DNA from: Streptomyces albireticuli
Lineage (GTDB): Bacteria; Actinomycetota; Actinomycetes; Streptomycetales; Streptomycetaceae
Assembly: GCF_002192455.1 (NCBI RefSeq)
Contig: NZ_CP021744.1
Span: 1,612,001-1,676,000 of the forward strand
Length of the DNA stretch: 64,000 nucleotides
Direction of reading: 5' to 3'
In this document: positions 1 to 7,764 of the stretch, piece after piece
How the letters are laid out: each line of letters opens with the position of its first letter
Numbering within the stretch: the stretch's first letter is position 1
Notes under the pieces: generated by a model
What the model was told of the DNA's origin: nothing
Databases searched by the model: none
What the model saw: only the letters and a program-made list of their open reading frames with translations
Made by a program: the position numbers and the translations under genes

Positions 1-796
1 CCGCCATCGCCGCGAAGAGCACCCCGAGCGGGAACGTGCGGTCGCCGACGAGGAACGTGTCGATGTACGTACGGCTGAGCGCGGGCACCACCGCGCCGAC
101 GGCCACCAGCAGGAGGCTCGCGAGGAGGGCGGCGAGCACGGTGCCCGAGGTGCCGCGCAGCCGGGCGGGCAGGGCGCGGACGGCGCCCGGACGGCGGCCG
201 GTGCGGCGGAAGTCCTCGCCGGGTTCGAAGGTGAGCACGACGCCGGTGAAGCTGGTGTCGAACTCGTCCATGGGGACGAACCGGCGGCCCTTGGCCGGGT
301 CGTTGACGTGGACGCCGCGGCGGCCGAGGCGGCGGCCCGTGCCGTCGTAGACGACGTAGTGGTTGAACTCCCAGAAGAGGACGGCCGGGGCGCGCACCTG
401 GGCGAGCGCGGCCAGGTCCATCTGCATGCCCTTGGCCTTGAGGCCGTGGCCGCGGGCGGCCTTGAGGAGGTTGCTCGCGCGGGAGCCGTCGCGGGAGACG
501 CCGCACGCGATGCGCAGTTCCTCCAGGGGGACGAAGCGGCCGTGGTGGCCGAGGATCATGGCCAGCGCGGCGGCGCCGCACTCCACGGCCTCCATCTGGA
601 GCACGGTGGGGGTGCGTACGGGCCGGGGCGTCCTGCCCCTGGGAGCCGGTGCGGACCTGCGGCGTCCGGTGTGCCCGCCGGCCCGGCGGGCACCGCCCCG
701 GGGCGCGGGGCGGGCGCGGCGGCGCCCGGCGGCCGGTGGGCGGGGGGCCTGCGGCGGGGTCCGGTCCTGGGCGGGGGTGTGCTGCGGCACGGTCAC
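1..796 (-). CDS. NHLM-type C39 peptidase/ABC bacteriocin exporter (partial)
   Basis: The gene runs off the left edge, so only about 265 N-terminal residues are present. A Pro/Arg-rich extension of about 60 residues precedes a peptidase C39 domain. The catalytic Cys is in MEAVECGAAALAMI, the His in FNHYVVYD, and an NDPAKG motif follows. A first membrane helix (LLASLLLVAVGAVVPAL) appears near the cut end. In this family the C39 domain removes a double-glycine leader while the membrane and ATPase domains export the peptide; the ATPase is outside the window. The GTG start overlaps the TGA of the preceding HlyD-type gene (GTGA), which implies translational coupling. The substrate is probably the peptide at 1806-2018. 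Confidence 0.88.
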   Translation of the reverse strand, partial: MTVPQHTPAQDRTPPQAPRPPAAGRRRARPAPRGGARRAGGHTGRRRSAPAPRGRTPRPVRTPTVLQMEAVECGAAALAMILGHHGRFVPLEELRIACGVSRDGSRASNLLKAARGHGLKAKGMQMDLAALAQVRAPAVLFWEFNHYVVYDGTGRRLGRRGVHVNDPAKGRRFVPMDEFDTSFTGVVLTFEPGEDFRRTGRRPGAVRALPARLRGTSGTVLAALLASLLLVAVGAVVPALSRTYIDTFLVGDRTFPLGVLFAAMA

Positions 797-1611
797 GGGA
801 GCAGCCAATCGACGGGGCGCTGTGCGGCGAGGTGGACGGAGCCGGTGACGGGTGTCGTGGAGCCGGCGGCGTACGAGGGGCCGCCGTCCGTGGCGGGCCC
901 CTGACCGCCCGAGCCGGTGGACCCGGGTGCGGCGGAGGGGTCCAGTTCCACGAGCACCGCGACGGGATCCCCCTGCCGGGAGAACTCCTCCGCCAGGCGG
1001 CGGTCGCCGAGGAACCCGGTGATCTGCGCCCGCGTCTGCGGCGCGCGGCCGACCGCCTTGACGCGGCCGCGCAGGGCGCCGCCCCGCTGCCGGGGCACGG
1101 AGGGGACGCTCAGGTCGACGGGGGCGCCCACGGGAACGGTCCGGGCGCTGCCGGCGGGTACGTACAGCATGGCCACCATCGGGTCACCGGGGTCGCCGGT
1201 CCGTTCCACGGTGGCGACGTCCGCGCCGGTCGTGAGGACCGAACCCGTCCTGGCGGTCAGGCCGGTCACGCGTCCTCCGGCGGGTACGCGCACGATCCGG
1301 TCGCCGCGGTCCGTGGCGATCTTGAGCAGCGGCGCGCCCGCGGCCAGCGGCCGTCCCTCGTCGGCGAGGACCTCGGTGACCTGTCCGGCGAACGGGCTCT
1401 GGAGCAGATAGCCGCCCTCGGCGTGGGTGAGGACGCCGGTGACGCCCAGTTTCGAGGTGACGGATCCGGTGAATGCCCATATGCCCGCCACGGCCATGAC
1501 GACGACCGTGACGGCCAGGACGAGGCGGCCTTGCGGGCGTGCGAAGCGTACGGGGACGTCGAGTTCTTCGGGCGATTGCAGCTTGGAAAGCGCCTTCTGG
1601 CGGAACTGCAC
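793..1611 (-). CDS. HlyD-family NHLM bacteriocin secretion protein
   Basis: Membrane-fusion-type protein of 272 residues. A short cytoplasmic N-terminus (FRQKALSKLQSPEELDVPV) is followed by one transmembrane helix (LVLAVTVVVMAVAGIWAF). Then come lipoyl/barrel-sandwich segments with QSPFAGQVTEVL and a second half ending near VAVLVELDP. The extracytoplasmic domain would link the exporter to the cell surface. The GTG at 1611 is chosen because AAGG lies eight bases upstream and family members begin at this point; an in-frame TTG at 1626 would add five residues. It lies downstream of the bacteriocin precursor and overlaps the C39/ABC gene by four bases. No enzymatic motif is visible. Confidence 0.85.
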   Translation of the reverse strand: MQFRQKALSKLQSPEELDVPVRFARPQGRLVLAVTVVVMAVAGIWAFTGSVTSKLGVTGVLTHAEGGYLLQSPFAGQVTEVLADEGRPLAAGAPLLKIATDRGDRIVRVPAGGRVTGLTARTGSVLTTGADVATVERTGDPGDPMVAMLYVPAGSARTVPVGAPVDLSVPSVPRQRGGALRGRVKAVGRAPQTRAQITGFLGDRRLAEEFSRQGDPVAVLVELDPSAAPGSTGSGGQGPATDGGPSYAAGSTTPVTGSVHLAAQRPVDWLLP

Positions 1612-1696
1612 GAACCCTTCCTTCAACTGCCTTCGCGAAACGGGTGCCGAATTACTCCACCCGGATCCTCGAAAGAATGGAAACGGGCAGCCGTGG

Positions 1697-1723
1697 ACCC
1701 CGGAACAAGGAATGTTCCGGGGT
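1697..1723 (-). terminator. Perfect hairpin between precursor and export genes
   Basis: The 11-bp arms ACCCCGGAACA and TGTTCCGGGGT flank a five-base loop, between the precursor stop (1806) and the HlyD start (1611). No T-tract follows on the minus strand. It is best read as a partial terminator or mRNA-stabilising hairpin that lets the peptide be made in excess over its exporter. Confidence 0.6.
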
Positions 1724-1805
1724 GCACGAAAAACCTTGAGGAAGCGTTTCCGCTGCCGTCAGGTCATGAATTCCACCGGGTCCCCGCACCCGGTGGAGTC
1801 CGGGC

Positions 1806-2018
1806 TCAGAGACCGGCGGCACCCACGTGGACGCCGGCGATGCCGGTGACCTGGCCGGGCAGGGCCTGGACGGCGTGGATCGTCTGGAGGGAGTCGACCA
1901 GGTGGTGAACGTCGCCGGTCACAGCGCCGGCGAGGCCACCGGAAACGCCGGCGACACCGCCGGAGACGGCGTCCAGCTCGGTGTCGGCGATCTCGCGGGT
2001 CTCGATGTTGTTACGCAT
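1806..2018 (-). CDS. Double-glycine leader bacteriocin precursor
   Basis: Peptide of 70 residues. The leader of about 21 residues ends in ELDAVSGG, the classic double-glycine site cut by C39 peptidases such as the one encoded two genes downstream. The predicted core of about 49 residues has no Cys, is rich in Gly, Ala and Val, and contains four His. It carries several GxxxG motifs (GGLAG, GAVTG, GQVTG, GVHVG). The lack of Cys argues against a lanthipeptide or disulfide bacteriocin and favours an unmodified membrane-active class II type. The ATG at 2018 has GAAGGG eleven bases upstream; an in-frame GTG at 2030 sits directly on that site and is less likely. A second VSGG occurs seven residues into the core, so cleavage could shift. 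Confidence 0.75.
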   Translation of the reverse strand: MRNNIETREIADTELDAVSGGVAGVSGGLAGAVTGDVHHLVDSLQTIHAVQALPGQVTGIAGVHVGAAGL

Positions 2019-2500
2019 TGTTTTGCGCACCCTTCATTTGTCCGAGTGTGTGACGAGTGTTTATCCACAAAGGCAGCCGGGCCGCGACGGAACGGTCCGG
2101 ACGCCACCGCCGCGGCCCGATCCGGATGAATCACCGTGCACGACGCCGCTGCGGTGCGCAGATATAAGCACGCGAACGGGTGACGCTGCCAACCCGGGAG
2201 AGCCTTCCCGGCGCCAAAAGGGGCATCCCCGACGACTCCCTTTAAGATTCCTCCGCCGAATCATTACACTTCCTTCACAAGATCGAGTAACAGATACGAG
2301 CCCCTCTCCGCCCTCGCGGAACATAAATGGACACACGCCCCCCAAGCGTGCGGGGCATAACCGGCATATCGAGGGGCCGCGGAGGGGGTTACCCGTCGTC
2401 ACAGGGAGATGTGGAGATTCCTTGAAGCGGCGCCGAGCGGGCTCCCGGCGCCCCCCGGCACCCGGGCCGGCGACCCATCGGCCCAGCTCAGCGGCCCAGC
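2019..2500. other. Intergenic region upstream of the bacteriocin precursor
   Basis: This 480-base region lies between mgtC and the precursor gene. It is locally AT-richer than its surroundings around 2230-2330, as expected for promoters and leaders, but I cannot assign a clear promoter. A single TTATCCACA DnaA-box-like word sits at 2061-2069. Near the mgtC end a 13-bp unit (CGGCCCAGCTCAG) is tandemly duplicated at 2479-2504. I see no convincing gene here. Confidence 0.5.
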
Positions 2501-3295
2501 TCAGCGGCCCGTGAAGAAGTCCCGGACACGGCGCCGGGCCCGGCGCTCCGTGGGGTAGTCGTCGTCCGGGCCCTCGTCCGGCCCCTGGAGGACCGTCCAG
2601 CTCACGGCGGAGACGGCCGGTTCCAGGGAGAGGCGGCTGACGGCCTCCTCCAGGAGGGAGTCGTCGCGGCGTTCGGTGGTGAGGTCGGCCGACACGGTCA
2701 CCTTGCCCGCGACGGGCGCGTCCGCGCTGTACACGGACCGCAGCCGGAAGCCCGGCCGGACGAGGGACTGCACGACGAGGGTGCGCACATGGGCCTCCTC
2801 GGGCTCGGTGCACACGACCTCGAAGTGGTAGTCCGTGGCCACCTCGGCGCCGCCGTGCGGCCCCCGGTCGAGCCCTCGCGCGACCGGGCGCAGCAGGGTG
2901 TTCGCGCCGACCACGCCCACGGTGCCGAGCCCCGCGACCACGTACAGGCCGGTTCCGGCGAGGGCGCCCACCGCCGCGGAGCACCACAGGGTGGCGGCGG
3001 TGTTGAGGCCCCGGATGCTGAGGCCGTCGCGCATGATGACACCGGCGCCGAGGAAGCCGATGCCGGAGACGATCTGCGCGGCGACGCGCGAGCCGTCGTA
3101 GCCGGTGGTGCTGGTCGCGGCGGAGAAGCCGTACTGCGAGAGCAGGACGAAGAGGGCGGAACCGGCCGCGACGAGCGCGTTGGTGCGCAAGCCCGCCATC
3201 CGGGCGCGCCACTGGCGTTCCAGTCCGATGATCGCACCGAACCCCAGGCCGGCCGCGATGTTGGCCGCCATGTGCCACTCGTTGACGATGACCAT
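2501..3295 (-). CDS. mgtC: MgtC/SapB family membrane protein
   Basis: Protein of 264 residues. The N-terminal two thirds hold the MgtC/SapB membrane domain with its signature stretches: GAIIGLERQWRARMAGLRTNALVAAG, the helix around SGIGFLGAGVIM, and GLNTAATLWCSAAVGALAGTG, each written here only in part. The C-terminal 120 residues are soluble and ACT-like. MgtC proteins act in the inner membrane in adaptation to low magnesium and in some bacteria modulate the F-ATPase; the exact role in Streptomyces is uncertain. The ATG has an AGAAGGGTGG ribosome-binding stretch. It lies 57 bases downstream of mgtA on the same strand, so the two are probably co-transcribed. The stop codon falls inside a 13-bp tandem duplication. 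Confidence 0.88.
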   Translation of the reverse strand: MVIVNEWHMAANIAAGLGFGAIIGLERQWRARMAGLRTNALVAAGSALFVLLSQYGFSAATSTTGYDGSRVAAQIVSGIGFLGAGVIMRDGLSIRGLNTAATLWCSAAVGALAGTGLYVVAGLGTVGVVGANTLLRPVARGLDRGPHGGAEVATDYHFEVVCTEPEEAHVRTLVVQSLVRPGFRLRSVYSADAPVAGKVTVSADLTTERRDDSLLEEAVSRLSLEPAVSAVSWTVLQGPDEGPDDDYPTERRARRRVRDFFTGR

Positions 3296-3352
3296 GTTCC
3301 ACCCTTCTCGCCCGCCACCCGGATCTCCCGGCGGCTCTCTCTTATCGGCCGG

Positions 3353-6115
3353 TCACAGCCAGGTGTTGAACCGGCGGATGTACCAGGACTTCACCCCCTG
3401 CGTGAGCGCGCAGTACGCCAGCAGGATCCCGATCAGCCACGGGAAGTAGCTCATCGGCAGCGGCTCCATCGAGAGCACCGACGCCAGCGGCGAGAACGGC
3501 AGCAGGATGCCGAAGGCCATCACCAACCCGGTCATGACCAGCACCGGCACCGAGGCCCTCGACTGGATGAACGGGATCTTCCGGGTCCGGATCATGTGGA
3601 CGATCAGCGTCTGGGACAGCAGGCCCTCGACGAACCAGCCGGACTGGAACAGCGTCTGGTGCGCCTCGCTGTTCGCCCCGAAGACGTGCCACAGCACCAG
3701 GAAGGTGGTGATGTCGAAGACCGAGCTGATCGGGCCGATGAAGAGCATGAACCGGGCGATGCCCTTGGCGTCCCAGGTGCGCGGCTTACGCAGGTACTCC
3801 GGGTCCATCCGGTCCCAGGGCGTGGCGAGCTGCGAGATGTCGTAGGCGAGGTTCTGCACCAGCAGGTGGATCGCCAGCATCGGCTGGAAGGGGATGAAGG
3901 CGCTGGCCACCAGGACCGAGAAGACGTTCCCGAAGTTCGAGCTGGCCGTCATCTTGATGTACTTGATGGTGTTGCCGAAGGTCGTCCGGCCCTGCTCGAC
4001 GCCCTGCTCAAGGACCATCAGGTCCTTCTCCAGCAGGATGATGTCGGCGGACTCCTTGGCGATGTCGACGGCCGTGTCGACGGAGATGCCGACGTCGGCG
4101 TCGCGCAGCGCCGCCGCGTCGTTGATGCCGTCGCCGAGGAAGCCGACGGTGTGCCCCTCGGCCTGGAGCGCCCGGACGATGCGGGCCTTCTGCACGGGGT
4201 TGGTCTTGGCGAAGACCGTGGTCGTACGGACCAGGGCGCGCAGCTCCGCGTCGTCCAGGCCGTCGACGACGGCGCCCGTGACGACCTCGCCGACGTGGAT
4301 GCCGACGTCGGCGCAGACGCGCGCCGCGACCAGCTCGTTGTCACCCGTGACGACCTTGACGGCCACCCCCTTGTCGGCGAGCGCCGTCAGGGCCGCCGCC
4401 GCGTCCGCCTTCGGCGGGTCGAGGAAGGCGAGGAAGCCGATGAGGGTCAGCTCCGCCTCGTCCGCGACGGTGTACGCCTCGCGGTCGGCGGCGAACGTAC
4501 GGGTCGCCACGGCCAGCACGCGCAGGCCCCGCCGGTTGTTGTCCTCGGCCGTACGGGTCACCTCGCGGCGCAGCTCGGGGGTGAGCTCCACCCTCCGCCC
4601 GCCGTGCGTCATGTGGTCGCACAGGTCGAGGACCTCCTCGACCGCTCCCTTGGTGATCAGGACGTGCTCCCCGGCCACGGCCCCGTCGCCGTCGCCGTCG
4701 GGGACCGGCACGGCGAGGCTGTTGCGGCTGAGGACCACGGACATGCGCCGGCGGGCGAAGTCGAAGGGGATCTCGTCGACCTTGGTGAACCGCGCGTCGA
4801 CGACAACCTCCTCGGCCTCGAGCACCCGGTCGATGACCGCCTGGTCCATGAGGTTGCGCAGCCCGGTCTGGAAGTGGCTGTTGAGGTAGGCGTATTCGAG
4901 GACCTCGGCGTCCTCCTGGCCGTGGACGTCGAGGTAGCGGTCGAGGACGATGCGGTCCTCGGTGAGCGTCCCGGTCTTGTCCGTGCACAGCACGTCCATG
5001 GCGCCGAGGTTCTGGATGGCGTTGAGGCGCTTGACGACGACCTTGCGCCGGGACATCGCGACGGCGCCGCGCGCGAGGTTGGTGGTGACCACCATCGGGA
5101 GCATCTCGGGGGTGAGCCCGACGGCGACCGCGACGGCGAAGGTGAATGCCTCGGCCCAGTCGTGCTTGGTGAAGCCGTTGATCGCGAACACCAGCGGGAC
5201 CATCACCAGCATGAAGCGGATCAGCAGGAAGCTGACCTTCTTCACGCCGGTGTCGAAGCTGGTCTCGGGGCGCTCCCCGACGAGCGAGCCGGCCATCGAG
5301 CCGAAGTAGGTGCCGCCGCCGGTGGCCACGACGACGCCGGTGGCGGTGCCGGAGGTGACGCTGGTGCCCATGAGGGCGAGGTTGTCGGCCTCGACGGGGT
5401 CGGTGGTGGTGCTCTGGCCGTAGTCGTGGGTGCGGGTGTCGGCCTTGGCGACCGGCAGCGACTCGCCGGACAGCGCCGCCTGGCTGATCATGAGGTCCTT
5501 GGCGGTGAGCAGCCGCAGGTCGGCGGGGACGAGGTCGCCCGCCGCGAGCCGCACGATGTCACCGGGGACGACCTGGTCCATCGGGATCTCGACCGTCGTC
5601 GGCCGGTCGCCGCGCCCGGCGCGGCGCTGGACGGCCGTGGTCGTGGTGACCAGGGCGCGCAGCGCGGCGGCGGCGCTGCCGGAGCGGTACTCCTGCCAGA
5701 ACCGCAGGAGGCCGCCGATCAGCACCATGCCGCCGATGATCGGGATCTTGGGGTCGAAGGGCTCCTCGTCGGCGGCCTGGAGCCACTGCACGTACATGAT
5801 CACGAGCAGCGCGACCAGGATGAGCATGAAGGGGTTCCAGAAGGCCTTGGCCAGCTGGACGTACCAGCGCGGGCCCCGGTCGTGGGCGACGACGTTGGCG
5901 CCGAGCCGCTCCAGGCGGTCCGTCGCGTCGTCGTGCCGCAGGCCCTGGGCGGTGGCCCGCACGTCCTGGAGGACCTGGCTGCCGGGCAGGGCGCTGTACC
6001 TGGCCAGCTGCTGCCCGACCGCGCGGGTACGGGTCTCCAGCTCGGCGGCCTTCTTCTCGCGGCGGTTACGGCCCGGCGGTGCGAGCTTCTGCGGGGTGAG
6101 GGTGGTGTCGGTCAT
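3353..6115 (-). CDS. mgtA: Magnesium-translocating P-type ATPase
   Basis: Type IIIB P-type ATPase of 920 residues, the normal family length. Visible motifs are the phosphorylation site DKTGTLTEDR near residue 378, the actuator motif SGESLPV, the hinge GDGINDAAALRDADVGI, and VTGDNE. A C-terminal bundle of membrane helices ends at residue 920. It would import Mg2+ using ATP. The ATG at 6115 has GGAGAGAGG seven bases upstream; the frame stays open for 56 more codons, but these encode a low-complexity Pro/Ala/Arg stretch without a good ribosome site. mgtC follows directly. A 400-nt untranslated leader containing a short reading frame (6517-6573) suggests Mg2+-responsive control. Confidence 0.96.
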   Translation of the reverse strand: MTDTTLTPQKLAPPGRNRREKKAAELETRTRAVGQQLARYSALPGSQVLQDVRATAQGLRHDDATDRLERLGANVVAHDRGPRWYVQLAKAFWNPFMLILVALLVIMYVQWLQAADEEPFDPKIPIIGGMVLIGGLLRFWQEYRSGSAAAALRALVTTTTAVQRRAGRGDRPTTVEIPMDQVVPGDIVRLAAGDLVPADLRLLTAKDLMISQAALSGESLPVAKADTRTHDYGQSTTTDPVEADNLALMGTSVTSGTATGVVVATGGGTYFGSMAGSLVGERPETSFDTGVKKVSFLLIRFMLVMVPLVFAINGFTKHDWAEAFTFAVAVAVGLTPEMLPMVVTTNLARGAVAMSRRKVVVKRLNAIQNLGAMDVLCTDKTGTLTEDRIVLDRYLDVHGQEDAEVLEYAYLNSHFQTGLRNLMDQAVIDRVLEAEEVVVDARFTKVDEIPFDFARRRMSVVLSRNSLAVPVPDGDGDGAVAGEHVLITKGAVEEVLDLCDHMTHGGRRVELTPELRREVTRTAEDNNRRGLRVLAVATRTFAADREAYTVADEAELTLIGFLAFLDPPKADAAAALTALADKGVAVKVVTGDNELVAARVCADVGIHVGEVVTGAVVDGLDDAELRALVRTTTVFAKTNPVQKARIVRALQAEGHTVGFLGDGINDAAALRDADVGISVDTAVDIAKESADIILLEKDLMVLEQGVEQGRTTFGNTIKYIKMTASSNFGNVFSVLVASAFIPFQPMLAIHLLVQNLAYDISQLATPWDRMDPEYLRKPRTWDAKGIARFMLFIGPISSVFDITTFLVLWHVFGANSEAHQTLFQSGWFVEGLLSQTLIVHMIRTRKIPFIQSRASVPVLVMTGLVMAFGILLPFSPLASVLSMEPLPMSYFPWLIGILLAYCALTQGVKSWYIRRFNTWL

Positions 6116-6516
6116 GGCGGGACCTCTCTCCGGGCCGGCGGCGCGGGGGTGCGGCAGCGTCGCGGCACGGCGGCGCACGGGGCCGGGACGCCGTACGGGC
6201 ATGACGGCATGGCCACATGACGGCGCGGCGGCAGGGCTGTGCGACCGCATGGCGGCACGGCGTGGCGGCCGGGCCGGCGGCACGGAAAAGTCGAGAACGG
6301 TTGTGCGGGCTACGGCCGTCGTCGCCGTCGGGACGGGGGGATGCCTGTGGGCGGGCCCGTCAGGGCGCGAGGGCGGCCGGAAAAGACCTGATCAGGGGGA
6401 AATGCGCGCGACAGCGCCCGAGGCCGGAGGGGGGTCGAAGGGCCGCAGGGGCCCAGGACCGAAGGCCTGGAGAGACCGGCTTCGCCTCGACGGCCCGGCG
6501 TGGAACGACCGAGGGG

Positions 6517-6573
6517 TCAGAGCGAAGCGGAAACGCTGAAGCGAGGACTTCCCTCGGGACTCCGACTGGTCAT
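6517..6573 (-). CDS. Candidate mgtA leader peptide
   Basis: Reading frame of 18 codons (MTSRSPEGSPRFSVSASL, then TGA). Its start ATG is preceded by GAGGAGGTGATCGGG, the strongest Shine-Dalgarno sequence in this part of the window. It ends about 400 nt upstream of mgtA. Small hairpins follow in the transcript (CCAGG...CCTGG and GGGCC...GGCCC). Enterobacterial mgtA has a short proline-containing leader (MgtL) that controls elongation into the gene; this peptide has Pro at codons 6 and 10 and Glu-Gly between them. Whether it does the same is inference. I did not find an M-box riboswitch signature in the leader. Confidence 0.5.
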   Translation of the reverse strand: MTSRSPEGSPRFSVSASL

Positions 6574-6715
6574 CCCGATCACCTCCTCGCTCGTACGGAC
6601 AGCGCAGGCACCGCGCGAAACACGCGAAATGCGGCCGGAGCGGCACCTTCAGCCCCTAGCTTGCCATATGACGTCAAGCGGCCCCCCATCATCGGGTAAT
6701 ACGAAGGTCAAAAGC

Positions 6716-7714
6716 GTGAGCGGATTCCGGAACACCGGGGAACGGCGCGAGCGGGCGGCGGGGCTTCCCCGCGGCCGCCTGGCCCGTTGGTGCGCGGGCC
6801 TGCTGCTGGCCACGGTCAGCGTGCCGCTGACCTGCCGGGCCCTGGACACGGACGGCGTCACACCGGTGCCCCAACTCCTGGCGTTCCTGCCCTGGTTGAC
6901 GGCCCCGGCGGCGGTGGCGCTGCTGCTGGCCGCGGGGTCCCGCTGGGTGGCGGGCTGCGCGTGGGGGCTGCTCGCGCTCGCGGTCACCGGCTGGTTCCTG
7001 CGCCCGTACGAGGCCGGCGGGGCGCCGGCGACCGGCCCGGTCGCGGCCCGACTGCGCGTGCTCACCGCCAACTTGGAGTTCGGCGGCGCGACCCCGGGGC
7101 TGCTGGCGACGCTGCGCCGGGAGCGGCCCGACCTGGTGTCCGTGCAGGAGTGCGCGCCCGCGGCGTGCGGCACCGCCCTCGGCGGGGCGGAAGTGCGGGC
7201 GGCCTACCCGTACCGGCTGGTCGTGGGCGGCGGCGCGGCGGAGGGGTCGGCGATCCTCAGCCGGTTCCCGCTGGAGCCGGACGGCGCGGTGCCGGGCGCG
7301 CTGGCGATGCCGAGGGCGGTGGTGCGGGTGGCGGGGGTGCCGCTGCGGTTCCAGGTGGCGCATCCGATGCCGCCGGTGCCGGGCGGGCTGGCGGCGTGGC
7401 GCGGGGAGCTGGGACGCCTGCGGGAGCTGGCCGCCGGGCGCGGCGACACGGCCATGGTGATCGCGGGCGACTTCAACGCCTCACAGGACCACGCGGCCTT
7501 CCGCGCCCTCCTGGACACGGGGGTGCGGGACAGCGCGGCGGTGCTGGGCCTGGCCCGCACCCCGAGCTGGCCCCGGCCGGTGGCGCCGCGGCTGGGCGTA
7601 CAGATCGACCACGTACTGGTCAGCGCCGCGGTGGAGCCGCGGGCGGCGCGCTTTCTGGACCTGCCGGGCTCGGATCACCGGGCGCTGGTGGTGGACGTGG
7701 CACTGCACGGGTGA
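6716..7714 (+). CDS. Membrane-anchored endonuclease/exonuclease/phosphatase (EEP) family protein
   Basis: Protein of 332 residues. Three hydrophobic segments lie in the first 100 residues (WCAGLLLATVSVPLTC; PQLLAFLPWLTAPAAVALLLA; CAWGLLALAVTGWFL). The C-terminal EEP fold shows LTANLEFG, LVSVQEC, GDFNAS (metal and nucleophile pocket), QIDHVLVS and the terminal SDHRALVVDV with catalytic Asp-His. The substrate is unknown; the family ranges from nucleases to sphingomyelinases and inositol phosphatases. The active domain would face outside or the membrane surface. GTG at 6716 with AAGG upstream is preferred; an in-frame ATG at 6668 has no ribosome site. It diverges from the mgtA leader. A hairpin follows the stop. 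Confidence 0.85.
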   Translation: MSGFRNTGERRERAAGLPRGRLARWCAGLLLATVSVPLTCRALDTDGVTPVPQLLAFLPWLTAPAAVALLLAAGSRWVAGCAWGLLALAVTGWFLRPYEAGGAPATGPVAARLRVLTANLEFGGATPGLLATLRRERPDLVSVQECAPAACGTALGGAEVRAAYPYRLVVGGGAAEGSAILSRFPLEPDGAVPGALAMPRAVVRVAGVPLRFQVAHPMPPVPGGLAAWRGELGRLRELAAGRGDTAMVIAGDFNASQDHAAFRALLDTGVRDSAAVLGLARTPSWPRPVAPRLGVQIDHVLVSAAVEPRAARFLDLPGSDHRALVVDVALHG

Positions 7715-7720
7715 CGATAG

Positions 7721-7764
7721 GCATTCCGGAACCGCGCGGCCCACGGAGGGCGGTTTCCGGATGC
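7721..7764 (+). terminator. Stem-loop after the EEP gene
   Basis: Arms GCATTCCGGAACCGC and GCGGTTTCCGGATGC pair over about 14 bp with small bulges, six bases after the EEP stop. It is probably a factor-independent terminator without a T-run, as is common in Streptomyces. Confidence 0.55.

Noticed and set aside
2061..2069. DnaA-box-like TTATCCACA
   Set aside because: A single match, with no cluster, no dnaA or dnaN nearby and no AT-rich unwinding element. Not evidence for an origin.
2789..6220. Very long open frame on the plus strand opposite mgtA
   Set aside because: It is an antisense shadow produced by high GC; its translation is Asp/Glu/Gly/Arg-rich low complexity without domains, while the minus-strand mgtA is a full family match.
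6116..6516. M-box magnesium riboswitch in the mgtA leader
   Set aside because: Searched for by eye because of the context, but none of the conserved M-box sequence blocks could be found. A covariance model search would be decisive.
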